The notes under the pieces: model-generated | What the model was told of the DNA's origin: nothing | Database searches by the model: none | Seen by the model: only the letters and a program-made list of their open reading frames with translations | Made by a program: the position numbers and the translations under genes | Assembly: GCA_021604585.1 (NCBI GenBank) | Contig: BQJG01000002.1 | Coordinates: forward strand, 71,547 to 135,546 | Direction: 5' to 3' | DNA from: Hyphococcus sp. | GTDB lineage: Bacteria; Pseudomonadota; Alphaproteobacteria; Caulobacterales; Parvularculaceae | Length of the DNA stretch: 64,000 bases | Shown: positions 26,952 through 34,472 of the stretch, piece after piece | How the letters are laid out: the number at the start of each line of letters is the position of its first letter | How positions within the stretch are numbered: position 1 is the stretch's first letter

Positions 26952-27764
26952 ATGTCGAGTACCGAACAGAGCGGCGAAGCGATCAAAGTGAAAGCGCCGA
27001 AAGCCGCTCAGGCCCCCATGACGGCGGCCGAGGAAGCGTGGGATCTCGCCAAGACCGTCTTCTTCGCCGTGGCGATTGCGCTGGTGTTGCGCATTGTAAT
27101 TTTCCAGCCCTTCAACATTCCGTCTGGCTCCATGAAGCCGACGCTGTTGGTTGGCGACTTCCTCGTCGTTTCAAAACCGACCTTCGGCTATTCCAAGGCA
27201 TCGTTGGTTTATCCGCTGACGCGCCTGCCGGTTGAGGGGCGCATCCTTCAATTCGCCGAACCCAAGCGCGGCGACGTGCTGGTGTTCAAAAACCGCAAGG
27301 ACGGAAACAAGGATTACATCAAGCGCCTGATCGGCATGCCCGGCGATACGGTGCAGATGCTCGGCGGCGTGTTGCACATCAATGGCAAGCCTGTGCAAAA
27401 GGAACTGGTCAACGCCAATACGCCGGATGTTTGCGGCGACGGACGCGGCGCGCCATCCTATCGCGAAACGCTTCCCAATGGCGTCAGCTATATCGTGCAG
27501 GAATGTTATGGTGATGAAGGCCCGCTTGATAATACCTCCGCCTATCAGGTGCCTGCCGGTCATTATTTCATGATGGGCGACAATCGCGACCAGTCTCAGG
27601 ACAGCCGCGTCATTAGCCAGGTTGGCTATGTCCGCGCGGACGCGGTGGTCGGTAAGGCTGAACGTCTATTCTTCTCCGTAGACGGAGAGAAATCGCAATT
27701 CTGGACCTTGTGGAAATGGCCATTCGCCATCCGCTATGGCCGCATCTTTGATCCGGTGAAATGA
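26952..27764 (+). CDS. lepB: Signal peptidase I
   Basis: LepB cleaves signal peptides from exported proteins. The 270-residue protein has one membrane segment at about residues 32-54 and the nucleophile motif FNIPSGSMKPTLLVGDFL (Ser about 62). The catalytic lysine lies in KDYIKRLIGMPGD, and YFMMGDNRDQSQDSR is box E. The frame is open into acpS, but ATG 26952 has AAGGG before it and gives the usual short cytoplasmic N-terminus. Between boxes D and E there is a family-typical insert with two cysteines. The stop overlaps rnc as ATGA. Confidence 0.96.
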   Translation: MSSTEQSGEAIKVKAPKAAQAPMTAAEEAWDLAKTVFFAVAIALVLRIVIFQPFNIPSGSMKPTLLVGDFLVVSKPTFGYSKASLVYPLTRLPVEGRILQFAEPKRGDVLVFKNRKDGNKDYIKRLIGMPGDTVQMLGGVLHINGKPVQKELVNANTPDVCGDGRGAPSYRETLPNGVSYIVQECYGDEGPLDNTSAYQVPAGHYFMMGDNRDQSQDSRVISQVGYVRADAVVGKAERLFFSVDGEKSQFWTLWKWPFAIRYGRIFDPVK

Positions 27765-28459
27765 GCCGTAAAAAGACCGCCGACCTCGAAAAACGCATCG
27801 GACATCGCTTCGACGATCAGACCCTGTTAACGCGGGCGCTGACCCATTCAAGCCTGTCCGGCGGCAATGAGCGCGTGCGCGATCTTGAACGGCTGGAGTT
27901 TCTTGGCGACCGCGTGCTTGGCCTGCTCACCGCTGAAGCCTTATGGCGCGGTTATCCCGACTTCGATGAGGGCGAGATGGCGCCGCGCCTGAATGCGCTG
28001 GTTCGCAAGGAAACCTGCGCCAAAGGCGCGCTTTATTTTGGCCTCGACCAGCATATTTTAATGTCGGAATGGGAAGAGAGCGCTGGCGGCCGCAAGAAAA
28101 AAGCGATCCTTGGCGACGTGATGGAAGCCTTGCTCGGCGCGCTCTATATTGATGGCGGGCTCGAGGCGGCGCGCGGCGTCTATGATCAATACTGGCTGCC
28201 GAACATTGAAGACCTTTCCAAGTTGCACAAAGATCCAAAGACGGCGCTGCAGGAATGGTCGCAAAGTAAAAATCTCGGCACGCCGCATTACGAAGTGACG
28301 GATGCTGACGGCCCGGCCCATGCGCCGGCTTTCACCATCGACGTGCAGATCAAAGGTAAAAGATCAGCGACAGGCGTCGGCAAATCAAAACGCGAAGCGC
28401 AAATGGAAGCCGCAAGGGCGTTTCTCGTGCGCGAGAAAGTCTGGACAGAAGATGAGTGA
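27761..28459 (+). CDS. rnc: Ribonuclease III
   Basis: RNase III cuts double-stranded RNA in rRNA and mRNA processing. The 232-residue protein has an endonuclease domain with the signature ERLEFLGDRVLGLL. DVMEALLGALYIDGG supplies the second acidic pair. The C-terminal double-stranded RNA-binding domain ends with GVGKSKREAQMEAARAFL. It overlaps lepB by four bases, and its transcript is closed by a strong hairpin terminator before era. Confidence 0.97.
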   Translation: MSRKKTADLEKRIGHRFDDQTLLTRALTHSSLSGGNERVRDLERLEFLGDRVLGLLTAEALWRGYPDFDEGEMAPRLNALVRKETCAKGALYFGLDQHILMSEWEESAGGRKKKAILGDVMEALLGALYIDGGLEAARGVYDQYWLPNIEDLSKLHKDPKTALQEWSQSKNLGTPHYEVTDADGPAHAPAFTIDVQIKGKRSATGVGKSKREAQMEAARAFLVREKVWTEDE

Positions 28460-28495
28460 ATGTTTTTGCTCCGCACGCCCGGAAATTAGGGCTCA

Positions 28496-28525
28496 CCCTC
28501 TCCCGCTAGCGGGAGAGGGCTTTTT
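28496..28525 (+). terminator. Terminator after rnc, built from a repeat palindrome
   Basis: A perfect 24-base palindrome (28496-28519) runs into CTTTTTG. It differs from the palindrome after pyrE (24813-24836) by a single central base, so this terminator is one hairpin of the same repeat family put to use at the end of the rnc transcript. Confidence 0.88.
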
Positions 28526-28590
28526 GTGTCTGTGCTAATAACTACTCGGCCTGTATCAAGGCTGAGACTTAATCAGGATGCGATTGTTGA

Positions 28591-28692
28591 ATGCATTTAG
28601 AATCTGAAACCAACTGCGCCGTTATCGCCGTGATTGGCGCGCCACCCGACCGCGAAGGCGGTCAATCAAAAATGCGTTGGGCGCGGACATGA
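28591..28692 (+). CDS. 33-codon leader ORF copying the start of Era
   Basis: ATG 28591 opens a 33-codon frame whose stop overlaps the era start as ATGA. Residues 7-18 (TNCAVIAVIGAP) are identical to the start of Era, yet the DNA differs at five third codon positions, all synonymous. The rest (PDREGGQSKMRWART) is unrelated and includes a 6-bp hairpin GACCGC/GCGGTC. It could be a coupled leader peptide for era or the remains of a tandem duplication of the era 5' end. No strong ribosome-binding site is seen before its ATG. Confidence 0.4.
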   Translation: MHLESETNCAVIAVIGAPPDREGGQSKMRWART

Positions 28693-29630
28693 GCGAACAA
28701 CAAAAAAAAACCAACTGCGCCGTCATCGCAGTCATCGGCGCGCCCAACGCTGGGAAATCAACGCTGGTCAATGCGCTGGTCGGCGCGAAAATTTCCATCG
28801 TCACCCAGAAAGTTCAAACGACCCGCACGCGGGTGCGCGGCATCATTACCGAGGACGCAGCGCAACTTATCTTCATCGACACGCCGGGGATTTTTATTCC
28901 AAAGCGCCGCTTGGACCGCGCCATGGTCGCTGCTGCGTGGGAAGGCCTCGACGGCGCCGATGTGACGCTGGTGATGATCGACGCGCCGGCCTATCTTGCG
29001 GGCGCTAATGAAAAAGGCGCTGCGGGCAAATCCCGCGCCGACGCCGACCGCATTATCGAAGGATTGAAACAGGCGAACCGCAAGGGAGCGCTGGTGTTGA
29101 ACAAGATCGATGATCTCGCCATTCCGAACTTGCTGAAGCTGGCGCAGGAGTTGAACGAAGACGGCTTGTTCACCGACACGTTTATGATCTCGGCGAAGAA
29201 TGGCGACGGCCTCAAAGACCTCAAAAAATTCTTGCTGGAAAAAGCGCCAGCCGGTCCGTGGCTCTATCCGGAAGATCAGCTCTCGGATATTTCCGACCGG
29301 CTGATGGCGGCGGAAGTGACGCGCGAAAAACTCTTCCTGCGCCTGCATCAGGAATTGCCATACGACTCCACCGTTGAGACCGAAAGCTGGAAGCAGACCA
29401 AGACCGGCATCCGCATCGACCAGATCATTTATGTGGCGCGCGAAAGTCAGAAACCGATTGTGCTAGGCAAGAACGGGCAGACGCTGAAGATCATCGGACA
29501 GGCCGCGCGCGAAGAATTATCCGAACAGCTCGGCGTGCCAGTGCATCTGTTCCTCCACGTCAAAGTCCGCGAAGGCTGGGACGAAGAAGCGGCGCGCCTG
29601 CGCGGGCTGGGACTGAATGCGGTGGAGTGA
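28689..29630 (+). CDS. era: GTPase Era
   Basis: Era is an essential GTPase that binds the 3' end of 16S rRNA during 30S maturation. The 313-residue protein has G1 GAPNAGKST, the switch segment TTRTRVRGI, G3 DTPG, G4 LNKIDD, and a C-terminal KH domain containing GKNGQTLKIIGQAAREELSE. ATG 28689 is chosen over TTG 28677. It follows rnc as in most proteobacteria, but a terminator and a leader ORF separate the two here, so era may have its own expression control. Confidence 0.97.
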   Translation: MSEQQKKTNCAVIAVIGAPNAGKSTLVNALVGAKISIVTQKVQTTRTRVRGIITEDAAQLIFIDTPGIFIPKRRLDRAMVAAAWEGLDGADVTLVMIDAPAYLAGANEKGAAGKSRADADRIIEGLKQANRKGALVLNKIDDLAIPNLLKLAQELNEDGLFTDTFMISAKNGDGLKDLKKFLLEKAPAGPWLYPEDQLSDISDRLMAAEVTREKLFLRLHQELPYDSTVETESWKQTKTGIRIDQIIYVARESQKPIVLGKNGQTLKIIGQAAREELSEQLGVPVHLFLHVKVREGWDEEAARLRGLGLNAVE

Positions 29631-29641
29631 CGTAAAGCGTA

Positions 29642-29715
29642 TGGCTGCCAGGGATGGAATCGAACCACCATTTTCTGAGCCAAATTCAGACGTCCTGCCC
29701 TTAGACGACCCGGCA
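29642..29715 (-). tRNA. tRNA-Gln (anticodon TTG)
   Basis: Read on the minus strand, the 7-bp acceptor TGCCGGG pairs with CCTGGCA, followed by discriminator G and an encoded CCA. The D arm is GTC/GAC. The anticodon stem TCTGA/TCAGA closes the loop ATTTGGC with anticodon TTG. The T arm GGTGG/CCATC encloses TTCGATT. The gene lies between era and recO, on the strand opposite to both. Confidence 0.95.
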
Positions 29716-29860
29716 ATTTCACGCACAACAAAGCGCAGCTCAATTTGAGCTGTTATTGCTGTCGAAAACCGGGGTGCAAATCTAAAGTCATCGCGCCCAC
29801 ATAGTCGAATAAGTGACGAAGTCAACCGGGCTGATAAATAAGTTCTAGCGCAACCTTTTT

Positions 29861-29982
29861 CCTCCCCCGCTTGCGGGGGAGGTGTCGGACCGGAAATCTT
29901 CCGGGACGACGGAGGGGGTGCTTGTGAATTATTGCCAACCCCCTCCGGTCCTTCGGACCACCTCCCCCATAAATGGGGGAGG
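29861..29982. repeat. Composite palindromic intergenic repeat, copy 2
   Basis: This element has the same layout as the one at 24813 but different sequence. Outer hairpin CCTCCCCCGC/GCGGGGGAGG (29861-29882) is followed by small hairpin CCGGAA/TTCCGG (29890-29904), inner stem GGAGGGGGT/ACCCCCTCC (29911-29919 with 29938-29946), small hairpin GGTCC/GGACC (29947-29959), and outer hairpin CCTCCCCCAT/ATGGGGGAGG (29961-29982). It lies in the tRNA-Gln/recO gap. Confidence 0.85.
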
Positions 29983-30030
29983 AGTAACGTCGCGCTTGAT
30001 CGGCGATGACATTCATCCCAAACATGCGCC

Positions 30031-30756
30031 ATGAACTTCACTGACACCGGCATTATTCTTGACGCGCGCGCCCATGGCGAGACGCACGCCATCGCCGACG
30101 TGTTCACGGAAAACCACGGCCGTTGGGCCGGGCTTGTCTATGGCGGGCAGGGACGCCAAAAGCGCCCGCTCCTGCAGCCCGGCAATGAGGTGACGCTGGA
30201 ATGGAAAGGCCGCGGCGACGACTCGCTCGGTCATTTCACGCTGGAGATGGCGCATGCCCGCGCGGGTGAGGCTATGGGCGAACGCTTGTCTCTTAGCGCG
30301 CTGTCGGCGGCGTGTGCGGTGGCGCTCGCAACTTTGCCGGAACGCGAGCCACATGCGCGCGCCTATGCGGCGATGTCGGTGCTGCTTGGCAATCTTGATC
30401 ACATCGAATTGTGGCCGGCGCTGATGGCGCGCTGGGAATTAGGCTTGCTCGCCGAACTTGGCTTCGGGCTGACGCTTGACCGATGCGCATCAACGGGCGC
30501 GCGTGAGAATTTGATTTACGTGTCGCCGCGTTCGGCTTGCGCCGTCTCTGCCGAAGCGGGCGAGCCTTACAAAGATAAGATGTTGCCATTGCCGCCATTT
30601 TTGCGCGGCGCGTCCAGTGAAGCGACGCTAGAGCAGGCGATTGATGCGCTGACGACGACGGGGCATTTCCTGGAGACGCGCATATTGCACATTTCCGACA
30701 AGCAATTGCCCGAGGCGCGAATGCGTGTGGTCGAGTTACTGCGAACTAAGTTGTAG
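30031..30756 (+). CDS. recO: DNA repair protein RecO
   Basis: RecO works with RecR to load RecA onto SSB-coated DNA. The 241-residue protein has the N-terminal OB-fold start FTDTGIILDARAHGETHAIA, then HGRWAGLVYGG, and a helical domain with WPALMARWELGLLAELGFGLTLDRCA. The family's zinc-binding cysteines are only partly present. It ends the rnc-era-recO group. An intergenic repeat separates it from the convergent flgI. Confidence 0.93.
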   Translation: MNFTDTGIILDARAHGETHAIADVFTENHGRWAGLVYGGQGRQKRPLLQPGNEVTLEWKGRGDDSLGHFTLEMAHARAGEAMGERLSLSALSAACAVALATLPEREPHARAYAAMSVLLGNLDHIELWPALMARWELGLLAELGFGLTLDRCASTGARENLIYVSPRSACAVSAEAGEPYKDKMLPLPPFLRGASSEATLEQAIDALTTTGHFLETRILHISDKQLPEARMRVVELLRTKL

Positions 30757-30757
30757 T

Positions 30758-30834
30758 GTCATTGCGGGCTCGACCCGCAATACACTGGCAAGTGCAGCGC
30801 ATGGGAGTGGATCCTGAATCAAGTTCAGGATGAC
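30758..30834. repeat. Intergenic two-hairpin repeat between recO and flgI
   Basis: The element is bounded by GTCAT and ATGAC. It contains hairpin ATTGCGGG/CCCGCAAT (30761-30781) and hairpin ATCCTGAA/TTCAGGAT (30811-30831), with CACT/AGTG pairing between them. This sequence type (a cgggctcgacccg hairpin beside a tcctgaa/ttcagga hairpin) is a frequent dispersed repeat in alphaproteobacterial genomes. Here it lies between convergent genes and could act as a two-way transcript end. Confidence 0.75.
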
Positions 30835-30847
30835 GGTTTGGAGATGA

Positions 30848-31960
30848 TTACATCAACACCAGTTCAGCGTGAAGCGCGCCAGCGGCCTTCACTGATTTCA
30901 GGATGTCGATCAGCTCGCGCGGGCCGACACCAAGCGCGTTGAGACCCTCGATCAGATCGGATAGCGAGACATTGTCGTCAATTTCGGCGATGCGTTTTTC
31001 CGAATTGGTGTCGACCGAAATCGTTGTGTCGGGCAGCACAATGGTTTCGCCATTGCGCGAGAACGGGTTAGGTTGCGAGACGAAGGGCGTTTCACGCACG
31101 GTAATGGTGAGGTTTCCTTGCGTCACCGCAAAGCGCGAAATTTTGACATCGGCGCCGAGCACAACTGTGCCGGATTTCTGATCGATGACGATGCGCGCTT
31201 TTTGTTCGGGCGTTACGCGAATGTTTTCGATCTGTCCGATCATGTGCACAGGGCTCATTGGCATGTCGGCCATGGCGAGTTCAATCGTGCCGGGGTCGAT
31301 CAGATGCGCCACCGGACGGCCGAAACTTTTGTTGATGGCGCTTTCAACCCGCGCTGCGGTCGTAAAGTCAGGCGAACGCAGCGACAGGCGCAGGGTTTTC
31401 ATCTCTTCAAAGTTAAAGTCGATTTCGCGTTCAACCCGCGCGCCTTGTGGAATCGAACCCGTCGTTGGCGCGCCGAATGTGACAGATGCGCCGTCGCCTT
31501 CAGCAGAAAAACCGCTGGCGAGCACCGGGCCTTGCGCGACCGCATAGACCTGGCCGTCGCCGGAATGGAGCGGCGTCATAATCAGCGTGCCGCCGAGCAG
31601 GTTTTTTGCGTCGCCAATGGCGGAGACGGTGATGTCGATTTGCGAGCCGGCGCGCGCGAAAGGCGGCAGCGTGCCCGTGACAATAACAGCGGCGATGTTG
31701 CGCGGGCGGAAATCCTCGCCCTGGACGTTGACGCCGAGGCGTTCGAGCAAGCTGGACAGGGCTTCTTCCGTGTAGGGAGAGTTGCGCATGCCGTCGCCCG
31801 TGCCGTTGAGACCGACAACAAGACCGTAACCGACAAGATCGTTGCCTCGAACGCCTTCGATATTGACGATGTCTTTCAGGCGCACATCGGCGGAGGCGTC
31901 GGCGCAGAAGACGAAACCGGACAAAAGGGCGGCGAAGAAAATTTTCAAATAATCGGTCAT
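30848..31960 (-). CDS. flgI: Flagellar P-ring protein FlgI
   Basis: FlgI forms the periplasmic P ring around the flagellar rod. The 370-residue protein has a signal peptide ending in ADASA, then VRLKDIVNIEGVRGNDLVGYGLVVGLNGTGDG. The central region has NIAAVIVTGTLPPFARAGSQ, and the conserved C-terminus ends GVGPRELIDILKSVKAAGAL. ATG 31960 lies two bases after the flgL stop; a GTG one codon earlier overlaps that stop. It is the last gene of the flagellar group. Confidence 0.97.
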   Translation of the reverse strand: MTDYLKIFFAALLSGFVFCADASADVRLKDIVNIEGVRGNDLVGYGLVVGLNGTGDGMRNSPYTEEALSSLLERLGVNVQGEDFRPRNIAAVIVTGTLPPFARAGSQIDITVSAIGDAKNLLGGTLIMTPLHSGDGQVYAVAQGPVLASGFSAEGDGASVTFGAPTTGSIPQGARVEREIDFNFEEMKTLRLSLRSPDFTTAARVESAINKSFGRPVAHLIDPGTIELAMADMPMSPVHMIGQIENIRVTPEQKARIVIDQKSGTVVLGADVKISRFAVTQGNLTITVRETPFVSQPNPFSRNGETIVLPDTTISVDTNSEKRIAEIDDNVSLSDLIEGLNALGVGPRELIDILKSVKAAGALHAELVLM

Positions 31961-31962
31961 CA

Positions 31963-32964
31963 CTATCTTATGAAGTTTGCGAAGGTCAGCTGGGAAATGC
32001 GCGAGGTCGCGACATAAGACGCTTCGAGTTGGGTTTCGAGGGCTTGCAGCCGCGAGGCGGCTTCGTAAGGATCGACGGCGGTCCGCTCATTGTAAGACGC
32101 GCTCAGCGCTGTCGCTTCTGCGTCCAGCCGATCGCCGGCGGCGACCATGCGCTCTTCGGCGGCGCCGACCCGAGCGCGCATCGTGGTGATGTCATTAGCG
32201 GATTGAATCAGTCCAGCACCAGCGGAGCGAAGCGCTTCATTGCGCTCCGGCCATGCACCTTGTTCATGGGCGACGACCAGCGTTGCGAGGTTGCGCAAGA
32301 GATCGCGCGCGGGCTGTTCGTCGGCCTTGGCGCTGTAATTGATCAGTTCGCCGTCGGAAATTTCCGTGCGCGCGGCATCGCCCGCGCCGCCTGTATAAAT
32401 GTTTGTTTCAAATCCACCGCCGGGCGTGTTGAAATAAGCGTCAAGGTCGGCCTGTAGCTGTGTGTTGTCGGCTGCGCCCGCAAAAATTGCGCGAACATCG
32501 TTCAACAGCGTTTCAGAATCGGCAAGCGCCGGCTGATTGGAGGCATCGCCAGCGAACAGGCTGCGGCCTTCATAGCGGGTGTTGAAGGAAGAAATCGCGG
32601 ATTCGAGTTGAAGCTCAGCCTGGGTCGCTGCAATGGAAATGCTTTGCTGATTGTTCTGGCCAATGGCGCTCAACAGATTGCCGCCGGTTTCGATCACGCC
32701 CTCTGTGGCGCGCGTCATGGCGATTTGCGCCGCGCCCGCGCGGCCAAGCGCGCGCGTCGTGGCGGTCTGCATGGCGCTGACATCGTCGATGGCCTTGCGG
32801 AGCAGGTGGGTGTCGCCCACAGCGGCGCCCAATGTTTTTTTAAGATCCGCATGACGGCCGCTGACCAGTTCCGTCCGAGCTTCGTCGGCGCGTGCTTTGA
32901 TGTCCGCCGTTGAAGCGGTCAGGCGGTTATATTGCAGCATTGTCGGAAAGCCGTAGGAACTCAT
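31963..32964 (-). CDS. flgL: Flagellar hook-associated protein FlgL (HAP3)
   Basis: FlgL joins the hook to the filament. The 333-residue protein shows the flagellin-like N-terminal coil (FPTMLQYNRLTASTADIKAR). The mid-segment SAISSFNTRYEGRSLFAGDA is characteristic of FlgL. The C-terminal coil is AASRLQALETQLEASYVATS with the terminal LTFANFIR. It starts two bases after the flgK stop, as in the common flgK-flgL order. Confidence 0.92.
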   Translation of the reverse strand: MSSYGFPTMLQYNRLTASTADIKARADEARTELVSGRHADLKKTLGAAVGDTHLLRKAIDDVSAMQTATTRALGRAGAAQIAMTRATEGVIETGGNLLSAIGQNNQQSISIAATQAELQLESAISSFNTRYEGRSLFAGDASNQPALADSETLLNDVRAIFAGAADNTQLQADLDAYFNTPGGGFETNIYTGGAGDAARTEISDGELINYSAKADEQPARDLLRNLATLVVAHEQGAWPERNEALRSAGAGLIQSANDITTMRARVGAAEERMVAAGDRLDAEATALSASYNERTAVDPYEAASRLQALETQLEASYVATSRISQLTFANFIR

Positions 32965-32966
32965 GC

Positions 32967-34436
32967 TTAAATCTCCATCAGGCGCTGGATCATTTGATCC
33001 ACGGTCTGGAGCACACGGGCGTTCGCCGCATAAGCCTGCTCGATGATCAACAGGTTTTGCAATTCGCGGTCGGTATCGACGCCGGTTTCAAATTTTTCAG
33101 CTTCGTACAGCGCTTGCGATAATGCGGAGGAAGCCGTGTGCTGATCGACTGCGCTTGTGCGCGCGCCGCCGGCGAGCGACGCAAGATGCGCAGCGCTTTC
33201 CGATGCCGTTAGGCTGCCCGCGGCTTGAAGCGCGGCGTTCGTTGGGCGAGAGTCCGACATGGCGGAAATCATGGCGCGGACAAATGCATCTGAGCCTGTC
33301 GCCGCCGGGGCAACAGCGCCAATGCCGTCTCGCACGCGCCAGGTTGCGCCGCCTTGCGATGGGTCGATCGCTGCGTTAATCGCGATGCGGCCTGACAGCC
33401 CGTTCAGTGTTGAAACATCGGCATTGACGCCAGCGTCGGTGAACATGCCGGGCTCGCCGACAGCAAGCGTCGGATCAACGCTTGGATCGGCGAAGCGGCC
33501 GATGAGATCGAAAGCAAGAGCGTCAAGCGCCATCGACATTTCTGGAACCGTGTTGTCGCGGACATTAAACAGACCGGCAATGGCGCCGGATTGAGACGCG
33601 CGCGGATCGCCACCGCCGGGTGTAAGATTGACGCCGTCGACGCTCATGCCGGAGAGGGAGCCTGCGCCGCCATTGTAAGTGCGGGCCGCGTCCATGATCG
33701 GCGAAGCTGTAAACTCGACGGTGCGCGCTGTTCCGGCGAGCAGGAATACGCCTTCCGGCGTCATCAGGTCGACTTTTCCGTTGTCGCGCTGCAATTCGCG
33801 AACGGGAATCGATTCATTGACTTTGTTGATCAACTGCTGGCGCTGGTCTTCCAGGGCTGAAACGTCAGTGCCGGAAATTCTGCCGCGGCTGATCGAGGAA
33901 TTGAGGTCTTCAATCTTTTGCAGCGCGTCGTTCACTTCATTGACGCGGTTGCCGATTTCCGCATCCGCATCGTGACGGATCTGCTGATAGCTCGATGAAA
34001 TCCGGTTGAACGTATTGGCGAGGTCTTGCGCGCTCGATACGACTTTTTGCTGCAGCGGCCCAGAGTCTGGTGTCTCGGCCAGCGCGCGCATGGCGGATTC
34101 AAGGTTAGCGTATTTCTGAAACAGCGAAGAGGGATCTTCCGGACCGCCAAGCAGATTTGAAACGCGCGTCATCGCGCCGGCATTTGATCCGTTATAGGCG
34201 TCCATAGCATCGGCAATGCGGCGTTCATAAGTGACGGCAGGGCTGGTGACGCGCGATACGCCCGCAACATTGACGCCAGCGCCAACCCCCGCCGTGACGC
34301 GTTCGACAAGCGAAACGTCGCGGCGGCTATAGCCTTCGGTGAGGGCGTTGGCGATGTTGTTGGAGGTGACGCCGGCCCGCCGCGACGCCGCAGTCAGGCC
34401 GGAACCGGCATTCAATAGCGCCTGGGAGATTGTCAT
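32967..34436 (-). CDS. flgK: Flagellar hook-associated protein FlgK (HAP1)
   Basis: FlgK is the first hook-filament junction protein. The 489-residue protein begins with the rod/hook family start ISQALLNAGSGLTAASRRAG and SNNIANALTEGYSRRDVSLV. It has a variable centre and ends with the hook-family C-terminus LLIIEQAYAANARVLQTVDQ, with MIQRLMEI last. AGGAG lies before the ATG. The genes around it are flgE upstream and flgL downstream. Confidence 0.95.
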   Translation of the reverse strand: MTISQALLNAGSGLTAASRRAGVTSNNIANALTEGYSRRDVSLVERVTAGVGAGVNVAGVSRVTSPAVTYERRIADAMDAYNGSNAGAMTRVSNLLGGPEDPSSLFQKYANLESAMRALAETPDSGPLQQKVVSSAQDLANTFNRISSSYQQIRHDADAEIGNRVNEVNDALQKIEDLNSSISRGRISGTDVSALEDQRQQLINKVNESIPVRELQRDNGKVDLMTPEGVFLLAGTARTVEFTASPIMDAARTYNGGAGSLSGMSVDGVNLTPGGGDPRASQSGAIAGLFNVRDNTVPEMSMALDALAFDLIGRFADPSVDPTLAVGEPGMFTDAGVNADVSTLNGLSGRIAINAAIDPSQGGATWRVRDGIGAVAPAATGSDAFVRAMISAMSDSRPTNAALQAAGSLTASESAAHLASLAGGARTSAVDQHTASSALSQALYEAEKFETGVDTDRELQNLLIIEQAYAANARVLQTVDQMIQRLMEI

Positions 34437-34472
34437 GCCGACGTCTCCTTTTCCTACTCTACATTAAACCGT

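Noticed and set aside
29736..29752. Inverted repeat CAGCTCAA/TTGAGCTG upstream of tRNA-Gln
   Set aside because: No T-run follows on either strand and it is not repeated. It may be a minor promoter-region feature but gives no ground for a call.
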